From the NCBI RefSeq assembly GCF_003751605.1, contig NZ_RJVJ01000003.1, positions 496,001-560,000 of the forward strand: a stretch of 64,000 nt of DNA, read 5' to 3'. The DNA is from Kitasatospora cineracea (GTDB taxonomy: Bacteria; Actinomycetota; Actinomycetes; Streptomycetales; Streptomycetaceae). How positions within the stretch are numbered: position 1 is the first letter of the stretch; each line of letters begins with the position of its first letter. Both the position numbers and the translations under genes were made by a program. Under the pieces are notes generated by a model that was not told the origin of the DNA, ran no database searches, and saw nothing but the letters and a program-made list of their open reading frames with translations. Shown piece by piece: positions 43,560 to 51,908 of this stretch.

Positions 43560-44732
43560 TCAGCCCTCCCACGGCCGCCAGCCGTCGGCGCCCGCCAGGT
43601 AGACCTCCCTGGTGTGCGCCGCGGCCTCCCCGGCGGTCAGCTGCGGCCGGTTCGCGGGCACCGGGACCGCCGCGCCCGGGCCGGTGTCCGCGTACTCGGC
43701 GAACCGCTGCTGCTGCCACGGGTGGGCGGCCGCCATGTTCGCGTACGGCTCGACGGCGTCGATGCCCGGGCCGAGGTGCGACCGGCGGACCGTCAGCATC
43801 GGCCAGGCGGTGGGGTCGCTGCTCGGCACCCACGGCCGGGCCAGCCGGAAGGCGCCGGCCGGTGCGGTGCCGGTGAAGGCGCAGCGGGTGGCCAGGAAGC
43901 CGCGCGGGTTCGCCCGGGCGGTGCTCGGCGCGAACACGAAGCCCTGCGGGACGGCGGTGGTGTCGGTGCGGGCCAGCGTGCGCAGCTCGCACCGGTCCAG
44001 GACGGCGGTGGCCCGGCCGAACACGAAGTCCACGTCGCCCTCGACGTAGCAGCGGCCGTAGTACTGCCGGGCGAAGGAGGCCAGGTCGGCCGAGTCCGCG
44101 TACAGCGTGTCCTGGTGCCCCAGCAGCCGGCAGCGCAGGAAGGCCGTCCGGTCGCCGGTGGCCTTCACGGCCACCGCCTGGGTGCCGGTCCAGTCCGGGT
44201 GGTCGGCGCGCAGCCAGTCGTTGGCGAAGGTGACGTCCGCGGCGGTGAAGCCGTCGGCCAGCGCGGTGAGGGTGGCGCTCCCGGTGGTGCCGGTGGTGCC
44301 GCCGCCGGGCTTCGGCGTGCCGGCCGCGGTGTCGTGCACCACGACCACGTCCCGGGCCCGGCCGGTGGCGCCCAGCACGGTCAGGTGCCGCCGGTCGGCC
44401 GGGACGCGCACCGGCGCCCGGTAGGTGCCGGCCGCCAGCACCAGCGTCCAGCCGGTGGCCGGGTCGCCGTTGGGCGGGGTGGCGTCCACGGCCGCCTGGA
44501 CGGTCGGGTGGTCGCCCGCCCCGGCCGGATCGACGTACAGCGTGCGGGAGTCGGGGCGGGCGGCCGGCGAGCCGTACCGGCCGAAGCGGGGCCCGGCGGC
44601 TTCGGGGGCTCCGGCGGTTCTGGCGGCTTCGGTGGCGGTGGCGGTGGCCGGGGTGGTGGCGAGTCCGGGACCGAGTCCGGTGCCGAGCAGGGCTGTGGCG
44701 GCGCCGAGCAGGACGGTGCGGCGGGTGGGCAC
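43560..44732 (-). CDS. Secreted pectin methylesterase (CE8)
   Basis: Removes methyl groups from pectin so that lyases can cut it. It has 390 residues. Start GTG at 44732 (AGGAGG 8 bases upstream) gives a twin-arginine-like signal (PTRRTVLLGAATALLGTGLG). The right-handed beta-helix carries the CE8 motifs: GHQDTLYADS (Gln-Asp), YVEGDVDFVFG (catalytic Asp) and LARPWVPSS (Arg/Trp). It ends 7 bp from the convergent unknown gene, on the same strand as the pectate lyase but with a terminator between them. Confidence 0.94.
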   Translation of the reverse strand: MPTRRTVLLGAATALLGTGLGPGLATTPATATATEAARTAGAPEAAGPRFGRYGSPAARPDSRTLYVDPAGAGDHPTVQAAVDATPPNGDPATGWTLVLAAGTYRAPVRVPADRRHLTVLGATGRARDVVVVHDTAAGTPKPGGGTTGTTGSATLTALADGFTAADVTFANDWLRADHPDWTGTQAVAVKATGDRTAFLRCRLLGHQDTLYADSADLASFARQYYGRCYVEGDVDFVFGRATAVLDRCELRTLARTDTTAVPQGFVFAPSTARANPRGFLATRCAFTGTAPAGAFRLARPWVPSSDPTAWPMLTVRRSHLGPGIDAVEPYANMAAAHPWQQQRFAEYADTGPGAAVPVPANRPQLTAGEAAAHTREVYLAGADGWRPWEG

Positions 44733-44811
44733 GACGGTTCCTCCTGGGGACGGACGACGGGACGGGTGGCGGGACGGGGAGGGGTGGCGGGGCGGAGTGG
44801 CGGGGACGGGG

Positions 44812-44845
44812 GCGGGCCCCGGCGGGAGTTCTCGCCGGGGCCCGC
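44812..44845 (-). terminator. Terminator after the pectate lyase gene
   Basis: A perfect 13-bp stem (GCGGGCCCCGGCG and its complement) with an 8-base loop lies 21 bases beyond the pectate lyase stop codon. It separates the lyase from the methylesterase gene. Confidence 0.88.
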
Positions 44846-44866
44846 GGGCGGTCGGTGCCGCCGGGC

Positions 44867-46186
44867 TCAGAGGTGGCCGACGCCCGCGCCGGCCGTGACC
44901 TTCGCCGGGACGGTGTTCGCCGCGTCCAGGCCGGTGCGCAGGGTGGGCGTCCAGCCCGCCGACGTGCCCAGCTGCTTGCCGGAGTTGGCGGCGTTCCAGG
45001 CGGCGATCAGGTCGCTGGTGGTGCCGTTGACGGAGTTGCCGCCCGCGGTCAGCGCGGTGCCGCCCCAGTTGTAGAGCACCTTGGCGGCGGTGATGCCGGA
45101 GGGCAGCGCGAAGTAGTTGTTCTGCGCGACGAGCTGCGAGGACTTGCCGACCCCGAGGCTGTACTCGTAGTCCCCGGCGGACGGCACGTAGTAGTTGTTG
45201 TAGGCGTCGACCTGCCCGAAGCGGACCCGGGGCGCGCGCTGCACGGTGTTCTGCCACAGGTTGTGGTGGAAGGTCACCCGCAGGTGGCCCGCGTCGGTGG
45301 CGGAGGCGCTGTCGCTGTTGCCGATCAGGTTGGTCTTGTCGTGGTTCTTGAACACGTTCCAGGACGAGGTGACGTAGTCCGCGCCCTTGACCACGTCCAG
45401 CAGCCCGTCGTGGACCTCGTAGATCCGGCCGAAGTAGCTGGGCAGGCTGGAGTCCGGGACGGCGCCGTCGGAGAAGGTGTTGTGGTCGACCCAGACGTGG
45501 GTGGCGCCGTAGACCGTCATCGCGTCGTACTCGGAGTTCCAGTTGCCGGTGGAGCCGTCGGTCGGGTCCCACTGCGGGAAGCAGTCCGCGGCGTTCTCGA
45601 AGGACAGGTTGCGGACGATCACGTTGTCGACGTTCTTCACCACCAGCCCGCCGCCGCGCAGCGTGCCGCCGTTGACGCCGACGAGGGTGGTGTTGGCGCC
45701 CACGTTGATCTGCACCTTGTCGGCCTGCTTCTTCTGCGAGGCGGCGCGGGCGTCCTCCTGGGTGCCCGAGGGCACCTTCGAGGTGCCCCAGACCTTCGGG
45801 TCGTAGGCGGCCAGGTAGGCGGGCAGCGAGTAGCCGCCGGTCGCGTACGCCGAGCAGTCCAGGTGCTTGCCGGAGTCGTCGGTGTTGAGGTCGATGACGC
45901 CCGAGACGTAGATGATCTTGGCGGTGGCGTTCGAGCCGTTGCCGGAGTTCTTGCCGCCGAGCGCGGCCACCAGCTGGGCCCGGGTGGAGACGGTCACGGT
46001 GTGCGCGGCGTCGGCCTTGGAGCCGCCGGTGGTGCCGGTGGTGGCCGAGGCCCAGCCGTCCTTCGCGGCCAGCACGGCGTGGCCGAGGTCGGCGGCGTGC
46101 GCGGAGGGGACGCAGGCGAGCGTGCCGCACAGGGCGGCGGAGGCGAACAGCGGTCCGACGGTGCGGACGGTGCGGGGCAGGCGCAT
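44867..46186 (-). CDS. Secreted pectate lyase (PL1)
   Basis: Cuts de-esterified pectin by beta-elimination, giving unsaturated oligogalacturonides. It has 439 residues; signal peptide 1-31 (SAHA-AD). The parallel beta-helix shows the PL1 blocks NVIVRNLSFENAADCFPQWD, EYDAMTVYGATHVWVDHNTF (calcium Asp and vWiDH-like motif), HDGLLDVVKGADYVTSSWNV (calcium Asp) and RVTFHHNLWQNTVQRAPRVR (catalytic Arg). No separate binding module. Operator copy 3 lies 106 bases upstream. Confidence 0.95.
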   Translation of the reverse strand: MRLPRTVRTVGPLFASAALCGTLACVPSAHAADLGHAVLAAKDGWASATTGTTGGSKADAAHTVTVSTRAQLVAALGGKNSGNGSNATAKIIYVSGVIDLNTDDSGKHLDCSAYATGGYSLPAYLAAYDPKVWGTSKVPSGTQEDARAASQKKQADKVQINVGANTTLVGVNGGTLRGGGLVVKNVDNVIVRNLSFENAADCFPQWDPTDGSTGNWNSEYDAMTVYGATHVWVDHNTFSDGAVPDSSLPSYFGRIYEVHDGLLDVVKGADYVTSSWNVFKNHDKTNLIGNSDSASATDAGHLRVTFHHNLWQNTVQRAPRVRFGQVDAYNNYYVPSAGDYEYSLGVGKSSQLVAQNNYFALPSGITAAKVLYNWGGTALTAGGNSVNGTTSDLIAAWNAANSGKQLGTSAGWTPTLRTGLDAANTVPAKVTAGAGVGHL

Positions 46187-46291
46187 GACGGGGCTCCTCG
46201 TCGAGCGGTCGGGGTGGGGGTGCGGGCGCGAGGTGCGGTGCGTGGCGCGCGGTGCGGTGTGACGCGCGATGCGGTCGGATGCCCGGGGTAT

Positions 46292-46307
46292 GTTCACAAG
46301 CATGAAC
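46292..46307. promoter_or_regulatory. Operator copy 3 (GTTCA-N6-TGAAC)
   Basis: GTTCACAAGCATGAAC, with perfect 5-bp arms, lies upstream of the pectate lyase gene. It has the same arms and spacer length as the site beside the iclR gene. Confidence 0.65.
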
Positions 46308-46381
46308 GTCGGTCGCATCCGTGTCCGCAACCTAGGGAGCCCCGCCCGGCCCTGTCAAGGCGTCCGGCGCCGGAACGCGAC

Positions 46382-46410
46382 GGCGCCCCGCACGCGGGGT
46401 GCGGGGCGCC
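46382..46410 (-). terminator. Terminator after the IclR regulator gene
   Basis: A perfect 12-bp stem (GGCGCCCCGCAC and its complement) around GCGGG lies 43 bases beyond the iclR-type stop codon. Confidence 0.88.
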
Positions 46411-46453
46411 GAAAGGTACATGACGCCGCGTCAGCGGCGGGCGGGCGCGGGGC

Positions 46454-47263
46454 TCACAGGTGGCGGGTGGCCAGGGTCAGCCGGTCCCGGGCGTCGAACA
46501 GCGCGTCCCGGATCAGCTGCTCGCGGCCCGGCGTCAGCCGCGCCACCGGCACCGACACCGACACCGCGTCCCGGGCCGGGGTGCGGTACGGGATCGCCAC
46601 GCCGAAGCAGCGCAGCCCCAGCGTGTTCTCCTCCCGGTCCACCGCGTAGCCGCGGGTGCGCACCTCGGCCAGCTCCCGGATCAGCTCCTCGCGGTCGGTG
46701 TGGGTGTGCTCGGTCAGCGGCTCCAGCCGCTCCGGCAGCAGCCGCCGCACCGCCTCGTCGCCCAGCGTGGCCAGCAGCGCCTTGCCGTGCGAGGTCGAGT
46801 ACGCGGGCAGCCGCCGCCCGATCCGGGTGAACGGCCGCAGGCTGTGCTGGGACTGGCGGGTCGCCAGGTACACCACGTTCGCCCCGTCCAGCCGCGCCAG
46901 GTGGATGGTCTCCCCGGTGTCCTCCGCCAGCACGTCCAGCGCCGGGCGGGCCGCGGCCACCGCCGCGTCCCCGTCGATGTACGAACTGCCGACCAGCAGC
47001 GCCCGCACCCCGATCCCGTACCGGGTGCCGGTCGCGTCCGTCTCCACCCAGCCCAGCTCGGCCAGCGTGCGCAGCAGCATGTACAGGCTCGACTTCGGGT
47101 AGCCGGTCTGCTCCTGCACCTCCGCCAGGCTGTGCATGCCGGGCCGGCCCGCGAAGTACTCCAACAACTCCACCGTCCGCACGGCGGACTTCACCTGGGC
47201 GCCGCCGCCCTGGCTGGTGCCGCCCCGGGCGGCGTTGGTCGGCGAGGGCATCCTTGACCCCAT
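46454..47263 (-). CDS. IclR-family regulator, probable galacturonate/pectin regulator
   Basis: A 269-residue regulator: winged helix-turn-helix (SLAEVQEQTGYPKSSLYMLL, residues about 45-64) and an IclR effector domain (PAYSTSHGKALLATLGDEAV; GYAVDREENTLGLRCFGVAI). It is divergent from the semialdehyde dehydrogenase gene, with a perfect operator (47309-47328) between them. By position it should control the locus, with a uronate or 5-keto-4-deoxyglucarate as inducer. A start at 47251 (MPSPTNAARG) is also possible. Confidence 0.92.
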   Translation of the reverse strand: MGSRMPSPTNAARGGTSQGGGAQVKSAVRTVELLEYFAGRPGMHSLAEVQEQTGYPKSSLYMLLRTLAELGWVETDATGTRYGIGVRALLVGSSYIDGDAAVAAARPALDVLAEDTGETIHLARLDGANVVYLATRQSQHSLRPFTRIGRRLPAYSTSHGKALLATLGDEAVRRLLPERLEPLTEHTHTDREELIRELAEVRTRGYAVDREENTLGLRCFGVAIPYRTPARDAVSVSVPVARLTPGREQLIRDALFDARDRLTLATRHL

Positions 47264-47308
47264 TCTGTCCCGCGGCGTATCGTCCCGCGAAGTTCAAATA
47301 GTTGACTG

Positions 47309-47328
47309 CTGTTCAGCATACTGAACAG
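47309..47328. promoter_or_regulatory. Operator copy 4, perfect palindrome in the iclR/dehydrogenase gap
   Basis: CTGTTCAG-CATA-CTGAACAG is perfect over 8-bp arms and contains the shared core GTTCA-N6-TGAAC (47311-47326). A TTGACT box (47302-47307) abuts it. A weaker half-site (GTTCAAATAGTTGAC) lies at 47292. Confidence 0.75.
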
Positions 47329-47425
47329 TTGAGGGTTGAGGGACCGTCCGGCCCCCGCGACGGGCCGCACACCGCCGCGCACCGGACGCTACCCGACCCC
47401 GCCACCCCACGAGGAGGCCCGCGCC

Positions 47426-48901
47426 ATGACCGCCGCACCCCGCCCCGGCGCCCCCATCCCCAGCGTCGACCCGCGCACCGGCGCCGTCCGCGCCCACCCC
47501 GCCCGCGAGGCCGGGCCCGCCGACGTCGACCGGGCCGTCACCGCCGCCCACCACACCCTCGACGCCCTCGCCGACCGCCCCCGCCGCGCCGCCCTGCTGC
47601 ACACCGCCGCCGACCTCCTCGACGCCGCCCGCCCCGAGATCCTCGCCGCCGCCGACGCCGAGACCGCCCTCGGCGAGACCCGCCTCACCGGCGAACTCGC
47701 CCGCACCACCCACCAGTTGCGCACCTTCGCCGAGACCGCAGCCGACGGCGGCTACCTCGACGTCCGGATCGACCGCGCCGACCCCGCCACCGGCCGCCCC
47801 GACCTGCGCCGCACCAAGACCCCGCTCGGCGTCGCCGCCGTCTTCGCCGCCGGCAACTTCCCGCTCGCCTTCAGCGTCCCCGGCGGCGACACCGCCAGCG
47901 CCCTCGCCGCCGGCTGCCCCGTCGTCGTCAAGGCCCACCCCGGACACCCCGGGACCGGCGAACTCTGCGCCCGCCTGCTGCGCCGCGCCGCCGAACGCGT
48001 CGGCCTGCCCGCCGAGATCCTCACCACCGTCCACGGCCTCGCCGCCGGCACCCGCCTCGTCCAGCACCCGCTCACCGCCGCCATCGGCTTCACCGGCTCA
48101 CTGCGCGGCGGCCGCGCCCTGCACGACCTCGCCGCCGCCCGCCCCCACCCCATCCCCTTCCACGGCGAACTCGGCAGCCTCAACCCCGTCCTGGTCACCG
48201 AACGCGCTGCCGCCACCCGCGCCGAGGAGATCGGGGCCGGCCTCGCCGCCTCCTTCACCCTCGGCCAGGGCCAGTACTGCACCAAACCCGGCCTCGTCCT
48301 CGTCCCCGCCGGCCACCCCGCCCTCGAACGCGCCGCCGTCAAGGCCGCCGCCGCCGCGGACGCCGCACCCCTGCTCGACCCCCGCATCCGCGACTCCTAC
48401 CTCACCGGCGCCGCCCACCGCGCCGCCCTCCCCGGCGTCGAGACCCTGCTGCCCCCCGGCCCCGCCCCCACCCCCGGAGCCCCGCTCGCCGTCCGCCCCG
48501 GCATCCTCGCCGTCGCCGCCACCGACCTCCACGACGACCTGCTCGACGAGTGCTTCGGCCCGCTCACCGTCCTGGTCCGCTACCGCGACCACGCCGACCT
48601 GCACACCGCCCTCACCCGCCTCCCCGGCACCCTCACCGCCACCCTCCACCTCGCCCCCGACGAGCCCCCCACCGAAACCCGCCCCCTCCTCGCCCTCCTC
48701 ACCCCCCTCGCCGGCCGCCTCGTCCTCAACACCTGGCCCACCGGCGTCACCGTCACCCCCGCCATGCACCACGGCGGCCCCTACCCCGCCGCCACCACCC
48801 CCACCACCTCCGTCGGCACCTCCGCCATCCACCGCTGGCTCCGCCCCGTCACCTACCAGGACACCCCGCCGGAACTCCTCCCGGCCGAACTCCGCGACTG
48901 A
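47426..48901 (+). CDS. 2-oxoglutarate semialdehyde dehydrogenase
   Basis: NAD(P)-dependent oxidation of 2-oxoglutarate semialdehyde to 2-oxoglutarate, the last step of the uronate pathway. It has 491 residues of the aldehyde dehydrogenase family: GVAAVFAAGNFPLAFSVPGG, FHGELGSLNPV (catalytic Glu), GQGQYCTKPGLVLV (catalytic Cys), and ATDLHDDLLDECFGPLTVLV. GNFPLAFS and GQYCTKPG are typical of KGSADH/FA-dehydrogenase enzymes. GAGGAGGCCCGCGCC precedes the ATG. It is divergent from the iclR gene. Confidence 0.9.
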   Translation: MTAAPRPGAPIPSVDPRTGAVRAHPAREAGPADVDRAVTAAHHTLDALADRPRRAALLHTAADLLDAARPEILAAADAETALGETRLTGELARTTHQLRTFAETAADGGYLDVRIDRADPATGRPDLRRTKTPLGVAAVFAAGNFPLAFSVPGGDTASALAAGCPVVVKAHPGHPGTGELCARLLRRAAERVGLPAEILTTVHGLAAGTRLVQHPLTAAIGFTGSLRGGRALHDLAAARPHPIPFHGELGSLNPVLVTERAAATRAEEIGAGLAASFTLGQGQYCTKPGLVLVPAGHPALERAAVKAAAAADAAPLLDPRIRDSYLTGAAHRAALPGVETLLPPGPAPTPGAPLAVRPGILAVAATDLHDDLLDECFGPLTVLVRYRDHADLHTALTRLPGTLTATLHLAPDEPPTETRPLLALLTPLAGRLVLNTWPTGVTVTPAMHHGGPYPAATTPTTSVGTSAIHRWLRPVTYQDTPPELLPAELRD

Positions 48902-48914
48902 CCCCGCCCCGCCC

Positions 48915-48929
48915 CGCCCCGCCGGGGCG
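48915..48929. terminator. Short hairpin at the border of the catabolic and biosynthetic regions
   Basis: CGCCCC-GCC-GGGGCG lies between the convergent dehydrogenase and phosphopantetheinyl transferase genes and may stop transcription from both sides. Confidence 0.5.
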
Positions 48930-48986
48930 CCAGGGCGCCGGGCGTCACCGAAGCGGACTTTCCGGACGGGCCGCGGTGACCGGGCG

Positions 48987-49655
48987 TCAGGAGGGGACGG
49001 GCCAGGGGCGGGCGGTGACCTGGAAGGGGGTGGGGTCGGCGAGGGCTACGGCGGCGTGGTGGTGGGGCGGGGCGGGGGTGTCGGTGAGGTGGTAGGGGAG
49101 GGACCAGGTGTCTTCGGGGGCGAGGGGGCCTTCGAGGGGGACGCGCAGGCCCTGGACCAGGCGGCCGCCGTGGGCCTTGACCAGGGCTTCCTTGCGGGCC
49201 CAGAGGCGGGCGAAGAGTTCGGCGCGGTGGGTGGGGTCGGGAGTGGCGCGCAGGAGCTGGGCCTCGGCGGGCGGGAAGTAGCGGGCGGCCATGGCGGCGG
49301 TGTCGGTGGCGGGCAGGACGCGCTGGATGTCGACGCCGACCGGGCGGGTGGGGGAGAGGGCGATCAGGGCGTGGGCGCCGGAGTGGGAGAGGTTGAACTG
49401 GGGCCCGCCGGGGAGGGCGGGTTTGCCGTGCGGGCCGTGCTGCCAGCGGAGTTCGGCGGGTGCGGCGCCGAGCCGTTCGGCCAGCAGGCGGCGGAGGGCG
49501 GCGTGGGCGAGGACGTAGCGGCGGCGGGTGTCGGGGTGGCGGCAGGCGTCGGCGCGGCGCCGTTCGGCCGGGTCGAGGTCGGCGAGCAGGGGCGCGAGGG
49601 GGAGGTCCGGCCCGGGGTCGGTCACCAGCCAGAGCAGGACGGTGTCGGCGCTCAC
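48987..49655 (-). CDS. Sfp-type phosphopantetheinyl transferase
   Basis: Converts apo carrier proteins to holo form using coenzyme A. It has 222 residues with motifs HGKPALP, FNLSHSGAHALIAL, VGVDIQRV (magnesium Asp) and FARLWARKEALVKAHGG. It is the last gene of the biosynthetic operon and overlaps the FMN oxidase gene by 4 bases. It presumably activates the three carrier proteins of the cluster. Confidence 0.95.
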   Translation of the reverse strand: MSADTVLLWLVTDPGPDLPLAPLLADLDPAERRRADACRHPDTRRRYVLAHAALRRLLAERLGAAPAELRWQHGPHGKPALPGGPQFNLSHSGAHALIALSPTRPVGVDIQRVLPATDTAAMAARYFPPAEAQLLRATPDPTHRAELFARLWARKEALVKAHGGRLVQGLRVPLEGPLAPEDTWSLPYHLTDTPAPPHHHAAVALADPTPFQVTARPWPVPS

Positions 49656-50767
49656 CGGGGCGGGGCGAGGGTCGCGGCGGTGCGGTCCAGGGACGGGAGG
49701 GCGGGGCGGCCGGTGAGGGCCATGGTGTGGGAGAGCTCCTCGGTGGCCAGGTCCAGCACGCCCGCGACGCCGTCCGCGCCACCGGCCGCCAGGCCCCACA
49801 GCACCGGACGGCCGAGCAGCACCGCCCGCGCGCCGAGCGCCAGGGCGGCGAACGCGTCCGCACCGCTGCGCACCCCGCCGTCGAACAGGACCGGGCAGGC
49901 GGCGCCGACCGCGGCCACCACCTCCGGGAGGGCGTCCAGGGCGGCCGGGGCGGTGTCGAGCTGCCGGCCGCCGTGGTTGGAGACGACCACCGCGTCCGCC
50001 CCGTGGGCCACGGCGCGGCGGGCGTCCTCGGCGGTCAGGATGCCCTTGAGGACCAGCGGCAGCGTGCTGCGCCCGCGCAGCCAGGCCAGGTCGGCCCAGG
50101 TCACCGACGGGTCGACGGCCTCGGCCGTGTGCACGGCGAGCGCGGAGCGGCCGGGGGCGGAGCGGTGGGCGGAGGCCATCAGCGACGGGTCCAGGTTGAC
50201 GGCGCGGACGTCCGGCGGGACGGCGAAACCGTTGCGGGCGTCGCGGTGGCGGCGGCCCAGGTACGGGGCGTCCACGGTCAGCACCAGGGCCCGGTAGCCG
50301 GCCGCGGCGGCCCGTCCGGCCAGGTCCGCCAGCACCTCGCGGCGGCGCAGCCAGTACAGCTGCAGCCAGCACGGCCCGGTGGCCGCGGCGGCGATCGCCT
50401 CCAGCGGACTGGAGGCGAACAGGCTCACCACGTACAGCGCCCCGGCCCGCCCGGCCCCGCGGGCGGTGGCGAGCTCGCCCTCCGGGTGCAGCAGCCGGTG
50501 GTACGCGGTGGGGGCGACGCCCACCGGGGTGGCCAGCGGGGCGCCGAGCAGCTCCGTCGCGGTGTCGCACACCGAGACGTCCACCAGCACCCGGGGCCGC
50601 AGCGTCACCCGTTCGAACGCCTGCCGGTTCGCCGCCAGCGCCCGTTCCCCGCCCGCCCCGCCCTCGACGAAGTCGCGGACGGGGGACGGGAGTCGGCGGT
50701 ACGCGGCGGTGCGGTAGTCGGCCAGGCGGAGCGGGGCGGGCGGCGGGTCGGGCAGCGGGGCGGTCAT
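49652..50767 (-). CDS. FMN-dependent 2-hydroxyacid oxidase (hydroxymandelate oxidase-like)
   Basis: Oxidises an alpha-hydroxy acid to the keto acid. It has 371 residues of the glycolate/lactate/mandelate oxidase family: RDFVEGGAGGERAL, SLFASSPLEAIAAAATGPCW, LQLYWLRRREV, VLTVDAPYLGRRHRDARNGF, LVLKGILTAEDARRAV (FMN Lys), VSNHGGRQLD (catalytic His and Arg) and FDGGVRSGADAFAALALGA. With the hydroxymandelate-synthase-like gene at 59093 it suggests conversion of 4-hydroxymandelate to 4-hydroxyphenylglyoxylate. A GTG at 50833 overlapping the upstream stop would add a Pro/Ala-repeat leader. Confidence 0.9.
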   Translation of the reverse strand: MTAPLPDPPPAPLRLADYRTAAYRRLPSPVRDFVEGGAGGERALAANRQAFERVTLRPRVLVDVSVCDTATELLGAPLATPVGVAPTAYHRLLHPEGELATARGAGRAGALYVVSLFASSPLEAIAAAATGPCWLQLYWLRRREVLADLAGRAAAAGYRALVLTVDAPYLGRRHRDARNGFAVPPDVRAVNLDPSLMASAHRSAPGRSALAVHTAEAVDPSVTWADLAWLRGRSTLPLVLKGILTAEDARRAVAHGADAVVVSNHGGRQLDTAPAALDALPEVVAAVGAACPVLFDGGVRSGADAFAALALGARAVLLGRPVLWGLAAGGADGVAGVLDLATEELSHTMALTGRPALPSLDRTAATLAPPR

Positions 50768-50829
50768 CGGGACACCTCGGCGGATCGGTCCGGGCGCGGG
50801 GACGGGAGCGGGCGCGGGCGCGGGCGTGC

Positions 50830-51615
50830 TCACCGGGGCGCCCCCGGGTCCGGCAGCGCTCCCGGGTCTGGCAGAGCCCCCGGGTCCGGCAGTGCTCCCA
50901 GTTCCCACCACAGGCCGGTGCCCGGCTGGGCCGGGTCGGCGGGGTGCGGTCCGGCGGGGGCGATGCCGGCCGGGTCGAGCCGCAGGACGCGCTCGCCCGG
51001 CAGCGGGTCGCCGAACAGCAGCGCGACGCCCCGGCTGGTGGCGGGGACGGCGACCGGGACGCCCGGGTCGTACGGCAGCCAGTCCTGCTCGACGACCAGC
51101 AGCAGGGCCCGGCGCAGCCCCGCCGTGTCCGCGTACGCGGTCAGCAGCCGCAGGGCGGTGAACGCGGCCGTGCCGTCCGGGCCGGTGACGGCGAACGACA
51201 GCGGGGCGCCCGGACAGCGGTGGCTCAGCCAGCAGGCGGTGGCCCGGCCCGGGGTCAGGTCGGGGACGGCGTGCGCGAGCACCAGCAGGTCGACCTGTTC
51301 GCCCGCCGGGACCACCGCCCGGATCAGCGCCTCGGCCATCTCCCCGTACGACTGCCCGGACGGCTGGCCATACGACTGCCCGGACGGCTGGCCGCCGGCC
51401 GGCGCGTCGACGGCGGGGGAGGGGCCGTACGGGGCGAGGGCGAGGCCGTACGGGGCGAGCAGGTCGGTCAGGTAGCGGCGCAGGCGGGCCGCGTGCACCG
51501 GGTCGGCGGCCAGTGCGGACGGCTCCGGGAAGGTCAGCCGGGCGGTGCGGCGCACGCCCCAGCGGGAGGGGCCGGCGGCGGGCGGGCGCGGGGGGAGGAG
51601 GGTGCGGAGCGTCAC
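50830..51615 (-). CDS. Unrecognised half-length protein, possibly thiolase-like fold
   Basis: A 261-residue protein. The middle (LLVLAHAVPDLTPGRATACW, later SHRCPGAPLSFAVTGPDGTA, and RRALLLVVEQDWLPYDPG) resembles the N-terminal half of ketosynthase III/thiolase proteins, but no Cys-His-Asn triad can be assigned and the second half is missing. It contains a duplicated GQPSGQSY unit (24-bp repeat, 51346-51393) and a C-terminal (ALPDPG)3 tail (18-bp repeat, about 50843-50900). It overlaps the carrier-protein gene by 4 bases and sits next to the FabH-like gene, suggesting a partner subunit. Confidence 0.7.
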   Translation of the reverse strand: MTLRTLLPPRPPAAGPSRWGVRRTARLTFPEPSALAADPVHAARLRRYLTDLLAPYGLALAPYGPSPAVDAPAGGQPSGQSYGQPSGQSYGEMAEALIRAVVPAGEQVDLLVLAHAVPDLTPGRATACWLSHRCPGAPLSFAVTGPDGTAAFTALRLLTAYADTAGLRRALLLVVEQDWLPYDPGVPVAVPATSRGVALLFGDPLPGERVLRLDPAGIAPAGPHPADPAQPGTGLWWELGALPDPGALPDPGALPDPGAPR

Positions 51616-51881
51616 GCGTCCGCCAGCAGGTTGCCCGCGACGTAGGCGGCGAGCGAGCCGACGGTGGTGAAGTCGTCCCGGCCCAGGTCCTCCACGCTGA
51701 TCTCCAGGCCGAGGCGCTCCTCGAGTTCCAGGACGAGTTCCAGGCCGGTGGTGGAGTTCAGCCCGAGGGCGTCCAGCAGCGCGGTGTCGGCGTCCGCGCC
51801 GGTCACCTCGCGCTTGAGCACGACCGGCAGCAACGCGCAGATCGCGTCGACCAGTTGGGGGGAGGGGACGGGGGAGGTCAT
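51612..51881 (-). CDS. Acyl/peptidyl carrier protein
   Basis: An 89-residue carrier protein. The phosphopantetheine site is Ser in ALGLNSTTGLELVLELEERL (residue about 43); the helical pattern and acidic helix II are normal. NST instead of the usual DSL is a variant. It lies between the FabH-like gene and the unrecognised half-length gene, so these three may work together. Confidence 0.9.
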   Translation of the reverse strand: MTSPVPSPQLVDAICALLPVVLKREVTGADADTALLDALGLNSTTGLELVLELEERLGLEISVEDLGRDDFTTVGSLAAYVAGNLLADA

Positions 51882-51908
51882 CAGAGGGCTCCTTGGGGAG
51901 GGAGGGGG

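Noticed and set aside
47302..49095. Long Arg/Pro-rich plus-strand frame over the aldehyde dehydrogenase
   Set aside because: It is a shifted shadow of the dehydrogenase gene with no conserved blocks.
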